Positions 25,913 through 34,344 of a DNA stretch of 64,000 nt are shown piece by piece. The translations under genes and the position numbers were made by a program. Numbering within the stretch: the stretch's first letter is position 1; the number at the start of each line of letters is the position of its first letter. Origin of the DNA: Sphingopyxis sp. JAI108 (lineage in GTDB: Bacteria; Pseudomonadota; Alphaproteobacteria; Sphingomonadales; Sphingomonadaceae); the NCBI RefSeq assembly GCF_013410105.1, contig NZ_JACCCJ010000001.1, positions 1,364,001 through 1,428,000 on the forward strand, written 5' to 3'. The notes under the pieces are model-generated. The model saw nothing but the letters and a program-made list of their open reading frames with translations, did no database searches and had not been told where the DNA came from.

Positions 25913-27715
25913 ATGACCCAGTCGCTGTCCCCCAGAGTCGAGGCGGTCTTTTGGTTCCTCCTGACCGCGACGGGATATTTCCTGCTGGCGAGCCTGTCGC
26001 TGCACGCGACCAAGGGCGCCGACAATATCGCGGCGGTCTGGCCGCCGAGCGGCTATTTCCTGGCGCTGCTGCTGTTGATGCCGAGCCATGCGCGCGCGCG
26101 CCTTTCGGCGTTCGCGGGCATGGCGTCGGCGAGTTTCGCGGCGAACCTGTGGGGCGGCGTGCCGCCGCTGTCGTGCATCGCCTATACATTGGCGAACGCG
26201 TGCGAAGCCGCGGTCGCGCTGTGGCTGATCCGCCGCCGCGAGGTGGGCGAGCTGTCGTTCATGGTTCCGCGCGCGGTCGCGGGTTTTTGCCTAGCGGCCC
26301 TGGGCGCGAGCGTGGTCAGCGCCGCGGTGGCCTGGGCCCTGGTCGAAGGACTGACCGGGGCGAGCGCCGATTTCTTCCTGTCGTGGCTGACCACGGTGCT
26401 GTTGGGGATGCTGATCGTCACGCCGCCGATCGTGATGCTCGCGCGGATGATCGGGACAAAGGCGATGGACAATGCATCGCGGGCGATGAAGGCCGAAGCC
26501 GCAGCGATCCTGACGCTGTCGGGCCTCGTCACCATCGCGGCCTTTTCGCAGTCCGAGTTTCCGCTGACCTTCCTGCCGTGCATGGCGGTCGTCGCGGCGG
26601 CGTACCGGCTCGGTCCGTTCGGCGCCGCGGCAGGAATGCTGATCGTGACGATCATCACATCGTTGATGACCGGGCAAGGCTATGGGCCGATCGCCGCGAT
26701 CGAGGAGGCGTCGAAGGTCAAGGTGCTGTTCCTGCAATTCTATCTGCTGTCGCTGCTGTTCACGACGCTGCCGCTGGCGGCGATGCTGATCGTCCGCCAG
26801 CGGCTGGCGAAGCGGCTGGAGCAGAGCAACCGCTGGCTGCTCCAGGCCGAGGCGGCGGCGCTCGTCGGCCATTGGCGCGTCGATCTGGTCGGCTGGTCGA
26901 TCCGCTGGTCCGACCAGGCCTATCGCATCCACGGGCTCGTTCCCGGCACGCCCGTCGATGTGAACTATAGCGTCGAACAATATATCGCCGAAGACGGCGT
27001 CGCGGTGCGAAAGATATTGGAACAGGCGGTCCGTACCGGCGAACCGTTCGAGTTCCAGGGGCGCATCCGGCGCGCCGACGGCGAGATTCGCCACGTGAAG
27101 TCGCACGGATCGATCGAAACGGGGCGGGGCGGCCGGGCCATCGCGATTTTCGGTACCGTGCAGGACGTCACCGAGATCGTCGAAAATGCGCGGATACTGG
27201 AAGCTGCGCGCAGCGCCGCCGAGCGCGTCGCGAACACCGACATGCTGACCGGCCTGCCCAACCGGCGGCACACGCTGGCCTTCCTCGAAAAGGCGCTGGA
27301 GGGCGCGCGCGAACATGGCGCGCCGCTGGCGGTCGCGATATTCGACATCGACCATTTCAAGCGGATCAACGACACCCACGGCCATGCGATGGGCGACCGC
27401 GTCATCCACCGCGTCGGTCAGCGCGCCAAGGCCGCGCTGCGCGACGAGGATATGCTGGGCCGGATCGGCGGCGAGGAATTCGTCTGTATCCTCCAGCGCG
27501 CGAGCGCGCAGGCCGCCGAAATCGTCGCCGAGCGCGTCCGCAAGGCGGTCGAAACCGGCACCGCGGCCGAAGACGGCCTGCCGCAGGCGACGGTCAGCAT
27601 CGGCCTTGCGGTCTTTGACGGCGAGCTCGACATCGAGGAGCTGTTGCACCGTGCGGATCAGGCGCTCTATGCGGCGAAGCGCGACGGCCGGAACCGGCTG
27701 CGCATGGCGGCCTGA
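25913..27715 (+). CDS. Diguanylate cyclase with MASE1 membrane sensor
   Basis: 600 residues from the ATG at 25913. An eight-helix MASE1-type sensor (about 1-300; the WPPSGYFLALLLL motif near 45), a PAS/PAC domain (about 320-430, with RRADGEIRHVKSHGSI) and a GGDEF domain (about 445-600). The catalytic signature is GGEEF in RIGGEEFVC, fully active type, and the product-inhibition site RxxD (RDED) lies exactly five residues before it. It should make c-di-GMP in response to an unknown signal. Confidence 0.93.
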   Translation: MTQSLSPRVEAVFWFLLTATGYFLLASLSLHATKGADNIAAVWPPSGYFLALLLLMPSHARARLSAFAGMASASFAANLWGGVPPLSCIAYTLANACEAAVALWLIRRREVGELSFMVPRAVAGFCLAALGASVVSAAVAWALVEGLTGASADFFLSWLTTVLLGMLIVTPPIVMLARMIGTKAMDNASRAMKAEAAAILTLSGLVTIAAFSQSEFPLTFLPCMAVVAAAYRLGPFGAAAGMLIVTIITSLMTGQGYGPIAAIEEASKVKVLFLQFYLLSLLFTTLPLAAMLIVRQRLAKRLEQSNRWLLQAEAAALVGHWRVDLVGWSIRWSDQAYRIHGLVPGTPVDVNYSVEQYIAEDGVAVRKILEQAVRTGEPFEFQGRIRRADGEIRHVKSHGSIETGRGGRAIAIFGTVQDVTEIVENARILEAARSAAERVANTDMLTGLPNRRHTLAFLEKALEGAREHGAPLAVAIFDIDHFKRINDTHGHAMGDRVIHRVGQRAKAALRDEDMLGRIGGEEFVCILQRASAQAAEIVAERVRKAVETGTAAEDGLPQATVSIGLAVFDGELDIEELLHRADQALYAAKRDGRNRLRMAA

Positions 27716-27741
27716 CGGCGGAAGGTTCCGGTTTGGGAATA

Positions 27742-27768
27742 TTGGCGGGTTTGGGGTGGGGAGCGGAA
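27742..27768 (+). repeat. Dispersed repeat family 1, copy D (partial)
   Basis: GGCGGGTTTGGGGTGGGGAG followed by CGGA matches the 3' block of the repeat. It stands between the diguanylate cyclase and the RraB-like gene. Confidence 0.7.
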
Positions 27769-27800
27769 AGCGGGCCGGATGCTGCGACGCTGGGATGGGC

Positions 27801-28208
27801 TCAGTCGGTTGCTTCTTCGACGGAAGTTTCCCATCCGTCATATTTTACCTTGTAATGAGCCTCCATCCTCAGCGTGTCTTGGCGAAGCCGAGCCAAATCC
27901 TCGGGCGTCGTCGATTGCTCTCGTTCAAGCCAAAGATAGAGTTTGCCGTCAGCGTCACTTACATCAACCAATCGCCAACCTAAGGCAATGGCATCGCCTT
28001 TAAGTCGATTGATCGGTGCATCTTCCCCAGCAAAATACACGCTGACTGGTCGAACGATATTGGGGGCGTCCCCAGCGTCCCTCAGGGCGCTGACGACTTC
28101 AGCGTCAGACATCTCCTCTTTTGCGAGGCGCTCTGCCGTGATCGGAACCTGATCCAACCCCATTGAGAGGATTCCTGCGGCGAGAACCATCGATAACATT
28201 TGGCTCAT
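27801..28208 (-). CDS. RraB-like domain protein with a hydrophobic N-terminus
   Basis: 135 residues. The C-terminal half follows the RraB (RNase E inhibitor) fold: RLKGDAIALGWRLVDVSD, a middle strand YLWLERE, and the hallmark KYDGWETSVEE. The first 20 residues (SQMLSMVLAAGILSMGLD) look like a secretion signal or anchor, unlike cytosolic RraB. If the start is instead an internal Met the protein would be cytosolic. Lower G/C than neighbours and bracketed by repeats D and E. Confidence 0.7.
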   Translation of the reverse strand: MSQMLSMVLAAGILSMGLDQVPITAERLAKEEMSDAEVVSALRDAGDAPNIVRPVSVYFAGEDAPINRLKGDAIALGWRLVDVSDADGKLYLWLEREQSTTPEDLARLRQDTLRMEAHYKVKYDGWETSVEEATD

Positions 28209-28230
28209 GTGCCACTGCCCACCGATGTCT

Positions 28231-28299
28231 GCAACTGGTCGTTTCCCGACATTGCATCCGGATCGGCGACGAACGACAGAAACGGGGTGGGAAGCGGAC
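28231..28299 (+). repeat. Dispersed repeat family 1, copy E
   Basis: Second well-preserved copy, in opposite orientation to copy B. Positions 28237-28274 are identical over 38 bases to B; the 3' block is GGGGTGGGAAGCGGAC. Confidence 0.85.
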
Positions 28300-28399
28300 A
28301 GTCGGTTTTCAGGACCGGTACGTCGTTAAGCGGATCGTCACAATTAGAAGCCCAAACTCAGACGGACGAGCACTTCTACTACCCAAGAATGAGCCGAGC

Positions 28400-28888
28400 A
28401 TGAAACTTGCGATACGGATTGTAGTTACGATGCTCACGGCTGCCACCATTGCACCCGCAATGTCGGCCGAAAAACCAGCTGATCAATTGGAACTGCTTCA
28501 TGATCCTGAAATTCGGGTCATCGTTATCGGTCGCCAATGGGTGCCAAGCCCAGATGTCCAACAAAGTGCGTTCGATTTCGGAGAGACGTTCTTCGCAAAC
28601 GGCACGTGGCAAAGCTGGCGCGCCGAGCGCGCCTTGGTTCAGCTAGAAGGCGTATGGACAATCGAAAACGATAAGCTTTGCGTCAAGCTTACGAAAACGC
28701 GCTCTGGCGTTCCAATGGCGGGCGATATCCGTTGTCGGACAGTGCGGCGGATCGTCGGTGGCGATAAAATCGCAATGACAGATCTCGATGCTTCCATCGG
28801 TCAGGCCGACCAATTACTTGTTTTTTCGGAGAGGCCGTTTCTTTCGGACACGCACTTGTTCCCGAGCGACGGCTTTCGACGGCGCTAG
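28400..28888 (+). CDS. Secreted hypothetical protein
   Basis: 162 residues from the ATG at 28400; the open frame upstream lies in the repeat. Signal peptide ending near APAMSA. The mature part has FANGTWQSWRAERALVQLEGVWTIENDKLCV and a second Cys near RCRTVRR, a lipocalin/DUF-like beta pattern (strand, W-x-I-E-N-D). No family assigned. Lower G/C than its neighbours and next to repeat E. Confidence 0.65.
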   Translation: MKLAIRIVVTMLTAATIAPAMSAEKPADQLELLHDPEIRVIVIGRQWVPSPDVQQSAFDFGETFFANGTWQSWRAERALVQLEGVWTIENDKLCVKLTKTRSGVPMAGDIRCRTVRRIVGGDKIAMTDLDASIGQADQLLVFSERPFLSDTHLFPSDGFRRR

Positions 28889-28944
28889 CCGCGCGCCCAA
28901 CGTCAAATTGTGGTCGAAAGCTACCGTTCGCCATCGCGGGCTCT

Positions 28945-29715
28945 TCAAATCATCGGGGCCTGCGCCGGATCGGGCCGCAGGTCTTCGCCCTTTACCGCGG
29001 CGGCATGGCGCGCGGCGACGGCGTTGCTGCCCGCCATGGTCAGCGCCAGCAGGCCGACGACGAGCGCGTCGAGCAGGAGGAGCGGCCCGTCGATGATCGC
29101 CGGGGCGACGATCGCGCCGAAGCTGAGCGCATAATGCACGATCATCAGCGGCAGCACGCCCGCGAGGATCAGCAGCACGGTGCGCCAGAAGCTGCCCGCC
29201 ATGATCCGGATCGAGCGGATCGGGCCGATCGCGGCGTTGCCGAGCGCCCAGGCGACGGTCCATGCGGTGAAATAGATGCCGGCAATGCTGCCGAGCAGGA
29301 CCAGCGCATAGCCGGTCCATTGCGCGGCCGGGCCGGAAAGGCCCATGAGGCCGGTGAGCGAGGGGCCGAACAGCGCCCACCATTGCTGCAAGCCATTGAG
29401 CGCAAACAGGATGAGCCACAGGCCGATCGCGGGCCATTCGATGCGTGCCGCGCGCCGCGCGTCGAAATCGAAGAGGATGTAGCGCGTGAACCAGTAACCG
29501 GGCAGCAGCAGCGCCAGCGTCTTCGCGAACCCGAACTGGAGGCGAAGCATGTCGCCCTCGGCCGCCTTGGCCCCGGCGATCCCGTCGTACATGCCCGCGC
29601 GCCATTCGACGACATGCTGCGCGAGTTCGACCAGCACGGGAATGATGAAGAGGAGCGGGCAGGCGAGGGCGAAGGCCCACGCGCTGCGATAGATGGTCGC
29701 GATGTCAGTCTGCAT
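28945..29715 (-). CDS. Multi-pass membrane protein, hypothetical
   Basis: 256 residues with about six hydrophobic segments and a conserved-looking stretch IGPIRSIRIMAGSFWRTVLLILAG. No family recognised. Its ATG lies inside the last codons of the upstream Xre gene (11-base overlap), so it is translated as the third gene of the DUF2975-Xre operon. Confidence 0.72.
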   Translation of the reverse strand: MQTDIATIYRSAWAFALACPLLFIIPVLVELAQHVVEWRAGMYDGIAGAKAAEGDMLRLQFGFAKTLALLLPGYWFTRYILFDFDARRAARIEWPAIGLWLILFALNGLQQWWALFGPSLTGLMGLSGPAAQWTGYALVLLGSIAGIYFTAWTVAWALGNAAIGPIRSIRIMAGSFWRTVLLILAGVLPLMIVHYALSFGAIVAPAIIDGPLLLLDALVVGLLALTMAGSNAVAARHAAAVKGEDLRPDPAQAPMI

Positions 29716-29929
29716 CGGCGGGCCCTTCCGGGTCGAAGGCGATCAGGTCGCCGGGTTGGCATTCGAGCGCGCGGCAGATCGCGTCGAGCGTCGAGAAGCG
29801 GATCGCCTTGGCCTTGCCGGTCTTGAGCACCGACAGGTTGGCGACGGTGATGTCGACGCGTTCGCTGAGTTCGGTCAGCGTCATCCGCCGCCGCCACAGC
29901 ATGTCGTCGAGCAGGATGCGGATCGCCAT
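29705..29929 (-). CDS. Xre-type HTH regulator (YozG-like)
   Basis: 74 residues, a single HTH domain: MTLTELSERVDITVANLSVLKTGKAKAIRFSTLDAICRALECQPGDLI. This small Cro/CI type is regularly encoded beside DUF2975 membrane proteins. It sits 9 bases behind the DUF2975 gene and overlaps the following membrane gene. Likely binds the palindrome at 30476-30490. Confidence 0.88.
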   Translation of the reverse strand: MAIRILLDDMLWRRRMTLTELSERVDITVANLSVLKTGKAKAIRFSTLDAICRALECQPGDLIAFDPEGPADAD

Positions 29930-29938
29930 ATTAGGACC

Positions 29939-30442
29939 CTAAATCGTCTGTTCGAGTTCTTCGCGCATCGCCGCGCCCTGTTCAAAGATGCGCGCGAGGA
30001 CGAAGAGGAGGAGGACGGCGAGCCACGCGGCCAGGCTGGGCTGCCAGCCGAACACCTCTCCGCTGGTGCGCGACATTTCGAGCGAAAGCCAGCCGTAACC
30101 CGCGTCGATGACCTGCGTCGCGAGCAGCCACCAGCCGATCGTGCGGAGGCGCCGGGCGTTATCGGAGGTGAAGGCCGCGCCCGCCCGTGTCGCGTCGATC
30201 ATCGCGATCAGCCGCGTGAAGATCGCATGCGCCGCAATGGCGATCGGGATGCAGAGCAGGAGGGTGATGCGGAACAGGTCGAGCATGTAACCGCCATCGA
30301 CTGCGGGCTTGGCGCCGGCGATCGCGTCCACGACGATATCGGGCCGCAGGCTGGTCGCGACCAGCGCCACCATGAACAGCGCGAGCAGCACCCAGTTCAG
30401 GATATTCAATCCCATGAGCAGCCGGCGGCTCCAGAGCAACAT
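29939..30442 (-). CDS. DUF2975 family membrane protein
   Basis: 167 residues from the ATG at 30442, which has AGAGGGA upstream. Four membrane helices, the middle one followed by FTSDNARRLRTIGWWLL, the family hallmark. DUF2975 proteins pair with a small Xre regulator and may control its activity from the membrane; this is inferred from repeated gene pairing. First gene of a three-gene operon. Confidence 0.87.
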   Translation of the reverse strand: MLLWSRRLLMGLNILNWVLLALFMVALVATSLRPDIVVDAIAGAKPAVDGGYMLDLFRITLLLCIPIAIAAHAIFTRLIAMIDATRAGAAFTSDNARRLRTIGWWLLATQVIDAGYGWLSLEMSRTSGEVFGWQPSLAAWLAVLLLFVLARIFEQGAAMREELEQTI

Positions 30443-30475
30443 CGCGAATCCCTCTTTGATTATCGACACGCTACA

Positions 30476-30490
30476 TATCGATAATCGATA
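30476..30490. promoter_or_regulatory. Palindrome upstream of the DUF2975 operon
   Basis: TATCGATAATCGATA is a perfect 7-bp inverted repeat with a central base, 34 bases before the start codon and close to a further TATCGA. Position and symmetry suit an Xre operator. Confidence 0.55.
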
Positions 30491-30623
30491 AGTTGTATAT
30501 TGCAAGGCGATATTGCGACGGCTGAGCTGATGACGATCAGGAGAATGGGGCGAGGGTGGCTTCGCGCATGGAAAAGGGCGCGGAAGCGATGCTTCCGCGC
30601 CCCGATCCCTGAGCCGAAACGGC

Positions 30624-31469
30624 TTAGTTGGCGGGCTGTTCGACCGTCGCGTCGGCGGCGGCGGTCGCGTCGGCCTGCTGCGCCGGTTCGCCCGTCGCCT
30701 GCGCGACGGCGGCGGCGAACTGTTCGGCGGTATAGGCTGCTGCCAGGCCGGCGGGCGACATCAGGAAAGCGCTGCGCGGCAGGCTGACATCATCGCCCGA
30801 AGGCGTCGTCACCACAACCGCATCGGCGCTGGCCGACTTGACCTTGCCGAGCACAGCGGCGCCCTTGAGGCTGCGGACGTCGGTGCCCGCCACGAGCGCT
30901 GCGGCGACCGCGGCGTCATCGGCGGCGGCGGCGGTGTTCACTTCCTGCATCGCGGCGGCGAACTGTTCGGCGGTGAAGCTGGTCGCGAGACCGGCCTGGC
31001 CGATGAAGAAGGCGCTGCGCGGCAGTTTCACGTCGCCGGTCGGGCTGGTGAGCACCACGCCGTCGGCGGCGACAAGCTTGACCTTGCCGAGGATGGAGTT
31101 GCCGTTGACGCCGCGGACGTCGGCGCCGGGCTGGAGCGCGGCGGTCAGCTTGGCCTCGTTGCCCGCGGCGGCCTGATCGACCGCAGCCATGACCTGCGCC
31201 TTGGTGGCGCCGATCGTCGGACCCTGTTCAAGCTTGCCGAAGGAATTGGCCGGGAGGGTGACCTGCTTGCCTTCGCCGAGATCGACGACGACATTCGCGC
31301 CCTGCGCGCTCGAGACGGTGCCGAGTTCGGCGCCCTCGGAGTCGAAAACCTTGGTGCCGACCGAAAGGTCGACCGTCGCCGCGGCGGCGTCCTGTGCCAT
31401 TGCGGGGGCGGCCACGACGGCCGCCATGCCGAGAGAGAAAGTTGCAACAAAGCCTGCGAGTTTCCGCAT
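30624..31469 (-). CDS. Secreted protein with three PRC-barrel-like repeats
   Basis: 281 residues from the ATG at 31469. Signal peptide ending AAPAMAQ. Three related modules follow: GTKVFDSEGAELGTVSS...LPANSFG, GADVRGVNGNSILGKVKLVA...LPRSAFFIGQAGLA and GTDVRSLKGAAVLGKVKSAS...LPRSAFLMSPAGLA; the second and third are close copies, each ending in an (S/A)(F/Y)TAEQFAAA helix. The module resembles a PRC-barrel strand pattern. Function unknown; an envelope or periplasmic role is likely. Confidence 0.75.
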   Translation of the reverse strand: MRKLAGFVATFSLGMAAVVAAPAMAQDAAAATVDLSVGTKVFDSEGAELGTVSSAQGANVVVDLGEGKQVTLPANSFGKLEQGPTIGATKAQVMAAVDQAAAGNEAKLTAALQPGADVRGVNGNSILGKVKLVAADGVVLTSPTGDVKLPRSAFFIGQAGLATSFTAEQFAAAMQEVNTAAAADDAAVAAALVAGTDVRSLKGAAVLGKVKSASADAVVVTTPSGDDVSLPRSAFLMSPAGLAAAYTAEQFAAAVAQATGEPAQQADATAAADATVEQPAN

Positions 31470-31879
31470 CGCTTGGGGTCTCCTTTGAGGAATTGAGATT
31501 GGAACGGATGAATCTTGAACGCGCATAAGGGCGCAAGGGCCACGCCAAGGCTGACGAACCGTGCCTTGGACGGGGTGAGGCGAGTATTTGCCGTAGCGGG
31601 AGGAGCGAACCGGCATTCCGGGGGACTCGCCCCGGGGACCCGCAGCGCCTCTTGCCCATTTGGGTGATGCGGGCCCGCGGGGCGGTCGGTCGAGGCCAGC
31701 GCGGCTATGAATCCCCGATCAGTTGCGGCACGGCGACGCGAGGGCATCCACTCTCCCTCTTGGGCAGTCGTCCTTTCTCCGGAACATTCTGTCGCCGTCA
31801 CGGAACATCTGTCCCCGCGCCTCGTTGGTTGGACAAGAGGCGCACCCCCTTCGCCTCTGGAAAAACAAGGAGATACGCC
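31470..31879. other. Divergent intergenic region with the csbD promoter
   Basis: 410 bases without a supported gene. It includes a likely EcfG promoter (31802-31826). The rest of the stretch showed nothing I could name. Confidence 0.55.
31802..31826 (+). promoter_or_regulatory. Probable EcfG (general stress sigma) promoter
   Basis: GGAAC, 16 bases, CGTT: an exact match to the alphaproteobacterial EcfG consensus (GGAAC-N16/17-cGTT), 54 bases before the csbD-like start. Confidence 0.7.
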
Positions 31880-32062
31880 GTGGGTGAACTCACCGAAAAA
31901 GCCAAAGGTCTTGCCAACGAAGCCGCCGGCAATGTGAAGCAGGCGACGGGCAAGGCGACCGACAACGAGCGTCTTCGTGCCGAAGGCGAGGCGCAGGAGC
32001 GCAAGGGCGAAGCCCAGAATCTGAAGGGCAAGGTCCAGGGCGCGCTCGGCGACAAGATCTGA
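31880..32062 (+). CDS. CsbD family stress protein
   Basis: 60 residues from a GTG at 31880 with AAGGAG upstream. Lys/Glu/Ala-rich with repeated GKA/GKV units (EKAKGLANEAAGNVKQATGK, EAQNLKGKVQGALGDKI), the CsbD/YjbJ pattern. Such small hydrophilic proteins are made under general stress; here an EcfG-type promoter precedes the gene. Too short for many gene finders. Confidence 0.88.
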   Translation: MGELTEKAKGLANEAAGNVKQATGKATDNERLRAEGEAQERKGEAQNLKGKVQGALGDKI

Positions 32063-32098
32063 CCGCCAAGACCTGATAGCCTGCTCACGCAAGCGACG

Positions 32099-32135
32099 AA
32101 AAAGGCCCCGGGAACCCTCTCCCCGGGGCCTTTTT
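32099..32135. terminator. Bidirectional terminator
   Basis: 14-bp perfect stem (32099-32112 with 32122-32135) with A5/T5 at the ends, between the convergent csbD-like gene and the lipoprotein gene ending at 32159. Confidence 0.9.
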
Positions 32136-32158
32136 CATGGGCCGCGCGGAGGTGAGGC

Positions 32159-32911
32159 CTATTTGCCGCCCGAGGCGACGATATCGACGTCGGTCATCCC
32201 GCCGTCGCGGCGCATCATCAGCACATAGGCGAGATCGCCCTTCGTGCCGCCGAGCAGATGCTCGTTGCCGTTGACGCGGTGATCGCTGGTATAGCCGGCG
32301 CGGATCGCCATCGTGTGATAATAATCGAGCACTGCCTGCATCGACGCCGCGGTCTGGAAATTGACGACGCGGATATTGCATTTGCCGCCGGCGATCCCGG
32401 CGGCTTCGCGCAGCGTCGCGCGCGGATAGACTTTGAACGCGGCGGGCAGGCGGTCGGCCCAGGCGTTGCTGTAGGTCAGCTTGGCGTCGCAGCCGCCCTT
32501 CTGCTGGTCGCGCGCGAGCGCGCCGATGGTGACCGGGCGCGCCTGTGCCGCGCAGCCGTCGCAGCCGGCCGCTTCCATCGGAAGCGCCCGGGGCGCGGTG
32601 AGCAGCTTGCCGGCCTTCAGCGCCGCGGCGGCTTCGGCAGCGGTCGCGGCCTTGCCGCCCGCGATGCCGGGGACGCCGCCGTCGATCGGCCGGTTGCCCG
32701 GCCCGACGGCGTTGCGGTTCGACTGGCCGGCGAGCTTCGGATCGACCATGATCTTGTCTTCGAGCGAACCCTTGATCGCGGGATCGTCGCTCGTCAGCCC
32801 GTCGTCGAGCGGTGCGAGATCGGCCTTGGCATTCGGATTGTCCCGGCAGCCGCCGAGCGGCATCGTCGCCATCAGCAAGCCGGCAACGATCCAATTTCCG
32901 CGCAACTTCAT
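32159..32911 (-). CDS. Lipoprotein of unknown function
   Basis: 250 residues from the ATG at 32911 (GGGAG upstream; a GTG at 32920 is an alternative). Lipobox LGGC near residue 22. The mature part has Cys pairs (AGCDGCAAQ, KGGCDAK, GGKCNIRVV) and ends with a segment DLAYVLMMRRDGGMTDVDIVAS. No family recognised; common in sphingomonads by gene position. Attached to the inner or outer membrane. Confidence 0.72.
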   Translation of the reverse strand: MKLRGNWIVAGLLMATMPLGGCRDNPNAKADLAPLDDGLTSDDPAIKGSLEDKIMVDPKLAGQSNRNAVGPGNRPIDGGVPGIAGGKAATAAEAAAALKAGKLLTAPRALPMEAAGCDGCAAQARPVTIGALARDQQKGGCDAKLTYSNAWADRLPAAFKVYPRATLREAAGIAGGKCNIRVVNFQTAASMQAVLDYYHTMAIRAGYTSDHRVNGNEHLLGGTKGDLAYVLMMRRDGGMTDVDIVASGGK

Positions 32912-33047
32912 CGCTAACACTCCCTTAATCCTTTACCGGGAATGCCCGATCCTGGTCAAAAAGGCCCAAATAAAATGCGTTAACGCGGTGGGGTTTATGC
33001 CCCGAAAACTGTCTCGGAGCGAGACGCTTTCGCGAAATGGCGCGCGT

Positions 33048-33599
33048 TCAGGGCTGAAATTGCTTGCGCCTGGCGCGCCACGCGTCGGCGCTCTGCGTCC
33101 ACGCATCGACGGGCGCGTCCTCGAACGGCGCGGGGAGGCGGGTCGGCCCGCTGTTCGTCGCGCCGAGCCGTTTCGCGAGGGCTTGCGAGCGCGTGTTGGC
33201 GGGATCGATGCTGTGCATCAGTTCGGGCCATTTCAGGAATTCGACCGCGAAATCGCAGGCGGCGACGCTGCCTTCGAAGGCGTAGCCCTTGCCCGCGAAG
33301 CGCGCGCTGACGCCATAGCCGATCTCGGGCGCCGGCCAGCCGTCGGGCTCCCACGGGCCGAGGCGGCCGACCCATTCGCCGGTATCGCGTTCGATCACCG
33401 AGAACATCGAAAAGCCGCGGATATGCCACGCGCCCGCAAGCGTGCACCATTGGCGCCACGCCGCCGAGCGCGGGCACGCGCCGCCGATGAAGCGCATCGT
33501 GTCTTCTTCGGCGCACATGGCGGCGAAAGCCTCGAAATCCTCCGCCGCGGGCGGGCGGAGGATCAGGCGCTCGGTGACGAGCAGGGGGCCGTTCAGCAT
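33048..33599 (-). CDS. GNAT family N-acetyltransferase (RimJ/RimL-like)
   Basis: 183 residues. Starts with the RimJ/RimL-type TERLILRPPAAEDFEAFA and has the acetyl-CoA-binding region EIGYGVSARFAGKGYAFEGSVA, where the usual QxxGxG/A is FAGKGYA, then IDPANTRSQALAKRLGA. Acetylates an amine on a small molecule or protein N-terminus; the target is not readable. Confidence 0.88.
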   Translation of the reverse strand: MLNGPLLVTERLILRPPAAEDFEAFAAMCAEEDTMRFIGGACPRSAAWRQWCTLAGAWHIRGFSMFSVIERDTGEWVGRLGPWEPDGWPAPEIGYGVSARFAGKGYAFEGSVAACDFAVEFLKWPELMHSIDPANTRSQALAKRLGATNSGPTRLPAPFEDAPVDAWTQSADAWRARRKQFQP

Positions 33600-33673
33600 G
33601 ATCTATCACTTTCCCGCAGCGTTGGACGACGCTTGTGGGGCAAGAACGGTCGATGGACAAGCCGCACGCGCTT

Positions 33674-33701
33674 GAGGGCACCGGCGTTAACCGGTGCCCT
33701 C
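33674..33701. terminator. GC hairpin, weak terminator candidate
   Basis: Perfect 11-bp stem (GAGGGCACCGG with CCGGTGCCCTC) and loop CGTTAA, 61 bases downstream of the glycine-zipper gene. No T tract on either side, so termination is uncertain. Confidence 0.45.
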
Positions 33702-33761
33702 GCCATCAGCGTGTACGGGTGGAGGGGTCTCGAACCCGCACTCGAGACGGTTTCTGTCTCA

Positions 33762-34160
33762 TTAGCGGCAGCGATATTTGTCGCGGTCGATCTCGCGGCC
33801 GAGCAGCGCGCCACCCGCGGCGCCGAGCACGGTACCGAGCAGCTTGTCGCCGCCACCGGCGATTTCGTGGCCGGCGAGGCCGCCGACGGCGCCGCCGATC
33901 AGGAGGCCGGTCGTGCCATTGTCCTTCTTGCAGCGATAACGGCCATCATTGTCGCGCCAGATACGGGTGTTGCGGCTGACGCGCTCGTCACGCGCATAAT
34001 AGCGGCGATCCTTGCGCTTGCGGTAGAAGTCCGACGCCTGTTCGAACTCGTGATAGCCCGGCGCCTTGGCGGGGGTCGTCACGCCGGCGTGAAGCGGGGT
34101 GGTGCCGAGGACGCTGGCGGCGACGAACGCGCCCATCAGGCCTTTGGTGAAGATACGCAT
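33762..34160 (-). CDS. Glycine-zipper 2TM envelope protein
   Basis: 132 residues. Signal peptide ending TPLHAG, then a basic Tyr-rich part (FYRKRKDRRYYARDE), then the glycine zipper GTTGLLIGGAVGGLAGHEIAGGG and GTVLGAAGGALLGREIDR of the Rick_17kDa/2TM superfamily, ending in CR. Expected in the outer membrane or periplasm. Role unknown. Confidence 0.85.
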   Translation of the reverse strand: MRIFTKGLMGAFVAASVLGTTPLHAGVTTPAKAPGYHEFEQASDFYRKRKDRRYYARDERVSRNTRIWRDNDGRYRCKKDNGTTGLLIGGAVGGLAGHEIAGGGDKLLGTVLGAAGGALLGREIDRDKYRCR

Positions 34161-34344
34161 AGTAAAGTCCTTTCCTGGTTCGGCAGCTCCGCCCCCTTTG
34201 AACAGGGGCGTGCGCTTCGAGGGAAAAACGAGCCGGCTCCCGATCGCGTTGCATTAACCCAAGGCAACAAGACGAAGCGAGCGCATCCATCGACGAACCG
34301 AAAGGCCCTTGCCGCATCGGCAGCGGCGTGCGAGAAACGGAGCC

